From the NCBI GenBank assembly GCA_045805565.1, contig JBJMKZ010000022.1, forward strand, positions 124,001-188,000: a stretch of DNA of 64,000 nt. Direction: 5' to 3'. Below, in pieces: positions 62,365-64,000 of the stretch. The notes below the pieces were generated by a model. The model was not told the DNA's origin. It worked only from the letters and a program-made list of their open reading frames with translations, and made no database searches. Source of the DNA: DATAEY01 sp045805565. GTDB lineage: Bacteria > Actinomycetota > Thermoleophilia > Solirubrobacterales > Solirubrobacteraceae. Within the stretch, counting starts at the first letter, position 1. Each line of letters opens with the position of its first letter. A program made the position numbers and the translations under genes.

Positions 62365-63063
62365 ATGCCTGAGCATCGCTACCAGCACTACTGCGCGCTG
62401 GCCCGCGCGCTCGACGTAGCCGGCGATCGGTGGACCCTGCTGATCGTCCGCGAGCTCGCGCCAGGCCCGCGGCGATTCACCGACCTGATCGACGGTCTGG
62501 CGGGAATCAGCCGCAAACTGCTCACCGACCGGCTGCGTGCCCTCGAAGGCGAAGGGATCGTCGCCCGCCGCGAGCTCGCGCCGCCCGCCGCCCGGCAGGT
62601 CTACGAGCTGACGGACGATGGACGTGATCTAGCGCACGCGATGGCCCCGCTAATCGCTTGGGGAGTCAGGCGCATCGGCGAGCGCAAGCCGACCGAAAGC
62701 TTTCGGGCGCGCTGGCCGGCGGTGGGGATGGCGGGCTTGGCTGACCGGGAGGCCGCCAAGGGCGTCCGGGAGACCTACCAGTACGTGGTCGGCGAGGCGG
62801 CTTTTTACTTCACGGTCGACGACGGGTCGATCTGGCTTCGTGACGGGCGGGCCCAGGATCCCGCCGTCACCACGACCACCGACGAGAAGACGTGGGCAGA
62901 CATAGCCTCCGGGAAGATCAGCTTCTCGTCGGCGACGGCCACGGGCGCGCTGAGCGTTGCCGGCGACCCGCAGGCTTTCAAGCGCCTGCGGAAGATCTTC
63001 TCCCGCAACCACATGCTCGCGCAGGCGGAAGCGACCATACGCAATCCCGGTGGGCCGGATTGA
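62365..63063 (+). CDS. HxlR-family transcriptional regulator with C-terminal SCP2-like domain
   Basis: A 232-residue regulator. The HxlR winged helix (about 8-105) is clear: Tyr-Cys-Ala-Leu-Ala-Arg-Ala-Leu-Asp, Gly-Asp-Arg-Trp-Thr-Leu-Leu-Ile-Val-Arg-Glu-Leu, Arg-Phe-Thr-Asp-Leu and Leu-Thr-Asp-Arg-Leu-Arg-Ala-Leu. The Cys near residue 10 sits where redox or aldehyde-sensing HxlR proteins carry theirs. The C-terminal half (about 125-225) resembles a sterol-carrier-like domain that could bind a hydrophobic ligand. It is divergent from the SnoaL-like gene. Confidence 0.88.
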   Translation: MPEHRYQHYCALARALDVAGDRWTLLIVRELAPGPRRFTDLIDGLAGISRKLLTDRLRALEGEGIVARRELAPPAARQVYELTDDGRDLAHAMAPLIAWGVRRIGERKPTESFRARWPAVGMAGLADREAAKGVRETYQYVVGEAAFYFTVDDGSIWLRDGRAQDPAVTTTTDEKTWADIASGKISFSSATATGALSVAGDPQAFKRLRKIFSRNHMLAQAEATIRNPGGPD

Positions 63064-63170
63064 AGTCGCATCGGCGGGCTCTTGGCCGAACGGCTCCCGG
63101 CCATCCGGCACCAACCCGCCGACGGTCCCGTCAGCATGCCGACCGCCTCGGCGGTCCCGCTTCTCGAAAA

Positions 63171-63176
63171 TACGAT
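63171..63176 (+). promoter_or_regulatory. Putative -10 box TACGAT of the GH15 gene
   Basis: TACGAT lies 6 nt before ATG 63183, consistent with leaderless transcription. Confidence 0.5.
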
Positions 63177-63182
63177 CCGGGC

Positions 63183-64000
63183 ATGAGCTCGGACCGCTAT
63201 CCCCCCATCTCGGATTACGCGTTGGTGGCGGACTGCCACGCCGCGGCCCTCGTGTCGCGCTCCGGCTCCATCGATTGGTGCTGTCTGCCGCGGTTTGACT
63301 CCGGCAGCTGCTTCGGACGGCTGCTCGACCGCCGGCGCGGCGGCTACTGCTCCATCGATCCGGTCGAGCCGGTCGAGGAGTCCCACCGTGAGTACCTCGG
63401 GCCCACGATGGTCCTGGGGACCAGGTTGCGAACCTCCACCGGGCAGGTTCGCATCCTGGACCGCTTCACCATGCGCCGAGGCGGCGCCCGCCGGCCGCGG
63501 CGGGAGCTGCTGCGGGTGGTGGAGGGCGAGCGCGGCGATGTCGCGCTGGACATCCGGATCGTCCCGCGATTCGACTACGGCGAGGTCCGGCCCTGGCTGA
63601 GGCGCCACGCGGACCGGACCTGGAGCGCGATCGGCGGCGACGACGGCCTGGTCGTCACGGGCGACGTGGAGTTGGAGGCGACCGAGCACGGGCTCGTCGG
63701 GTCGGCGACGGTGAGCTGCGGCGAGCGCGCACGCCTGTCGCTGAGCTTCCGCGCGCCCGAGCTGGTCGACGTCGAGCCCCCCGAGCCGTCCGAGTCCGCG
63801 CAGCTCGACCGTCGGCTGGAGGAGACGCTTCGCTGGTGGCGGCGCTGGGCGCGGCGCGCCCGGATCCAGGGGCCGGAGGCCGCCGGCGCGCTGCGCTCGG
63901 CGCTGGTTCTGAAGGCGCTCACCTACGCTCCCACGGGAGCGGTCGCCGCGGCGCCCACCACGTCACTGCCCGAGGCGCCGGGGGGCTCTCGCAACTGGGA
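63183..64000 (+). CDS. Glycoside hydrolase family 15 protein (trehalase/glucoamylase-like), 3' end beyond window
   Basis: The first 272 codons of a longer gene. The N-terminal beta domain has Tyr-Ala-Leu-Val-Ala-Asp-Cys-His and Gly-Ser-Ile-Asp-Trp-Cys-Cys-Leu-Pro-Arg-Phe-Asp-Ser, the standard start of bacterial GH15 enzymes. The beginning of the catalytic (alpha/alpha)6 barrel shows Thr-Tyr-Ala-Pro-Thr-Gly-Ala-Val-Ala-Ala-Ala-Pro-Thr-Thr-Ser-Leu-Pro-Glu and Gly-Gly-Ser-Arg-Asn-Trp. Mycobacterial members are trehalases, which would fit the treT/otsA genes, but catalytic Glu residues lie outside the window. Confidence 0.9.
   Translation, partial: MSSDRYPPISDYALVADCHAAALVSRSGSIDWCCLPRFDSGSCFGRLLDRRRGGYCSIDPVEPVEESHREYLGPTMVLGTRLRTSTGQVRILDRFTMRRGGARRPRRELLRVVEGERGDVALDIRIVPRFDYGEVRPWLRRHADRTWSAIGGDDGLVVTGDVELEATEHGLVGSATVSCGERARLSLSFRAPELVDVEPPEPSESAQLDRRLEETLRWWRRWARRARIQGPEAAGALRSALVLKALTYAPTGAVAAAPTTSLPEAPGGSRNW

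Overview
The window is chromosomal DNA of a very GC-rich bacterium (about 70 % G+C by eye). GTG and TTG starts are frequent and neighbouring genes often overlap by 4 nt (ATGA/GTGA). I infer an actinobacterium near the class Thermoleophilia (Solirubrobacterales-like). The grounds are the rpsF-ssb-rpsR-rplI-dnaB order, the lineage-typical hypothetical genes, TreT beside OtsA, TANNNT -10 boxes placed directly before start codons, and the L,D-transpeptidase and PBP1A. No phage, IS element, CRISPR array or plasmid function was seen. Coding density is very high and no gene-free stretch exceeds 300 bp.

Layout. 1-2700: end of an AEC-type permease, dtd, a hypothetical gene, tRNA-Arg(CCT) followed by tRNA-derived repeats, and a secreted PQQ sugar-dehydrogenase-like protein. 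2767-9709: pyrE with an L,D-transpeptidase; an operon of CPBP protease, ABC ATPase and ABC permease; a HAD phosphatase with a PIG-V-like glycosyltransferase; an MscS channel. 9799-18469: PBP1A, infA, thiL, a membrane protein with an M28-like domain, then a response regulator / histidine kinase / HtrA protease operon. 18604-21362: two trehalose-type glycosyltransferases (TreT, OtsA). 21375-27447: the replication and ribosome block rpsF, ssb, rpsR, rplI, dnaB, a DnaC/DnaI-like AAA+ gene, then purA.

27491-33219 (minus strand): tRNA-Lys(CTT) abutting a class IV aminotransferase, then a nucleotide-sugar operon (2-epimerase, 6-dehydrogenase, Gfo/Idh oxidoreductase, hexapeptide acyltransferase, membrane protein). 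33317-35312: tatA-tatC-TPR. 35894-39881: a respiratory operon encoding Rieske protein, b6-type cytochrome b, subunit IV fused to cytochrome c, MenG and a polyprenyl diphosphate synthase. Complex subunits and menaquinone synthesis are thus made together. 39968-43979: a tetrapyrrole operon of hemB, a fused AhbA/AhbB-like siroheme-decarboxylase homologue, hemL and a small conserved gene. 44040-48523: an ABC-2 exporter with a membrane protein, and an AI-2E family protein.

48577-56531: YmdB-type phosphodiesterase, GT-C glycosyltransferase, phosphodiesterase/pyrophosphatase, DUF4126, aminotransferase, ddl, bifunctional-nuclease family protein, and a 76-aa small protein. 56563-60927: an island of secreted or surface proteins (CSLREA/beta-helix, propeller-like, RTX-repeat, AOC-like lipoprotein). 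61105-64000: two SnoaL-like proteins, a divergent HxlR regulator with an AT-rich intergenic region, and the start of a GH15 (trehalase/glucoamylase) gene running off the window.

The strongest non-gene signal is a recurring TANNNT hexamer, usually TAGNNT, 6-10 nt before many start codons, which implies leaderless transcription. In three places the TA of this hexamer is the stop codon of the preceding gene. No new multi-gene system stands out. The most interesting local structures are the tRNA-Lys/aminotransferase junction, the tRNA-Arg repeats, the short ORF overlapping dnaB, and the fused siroheme-decarboxylase-like gene among the hem genes.
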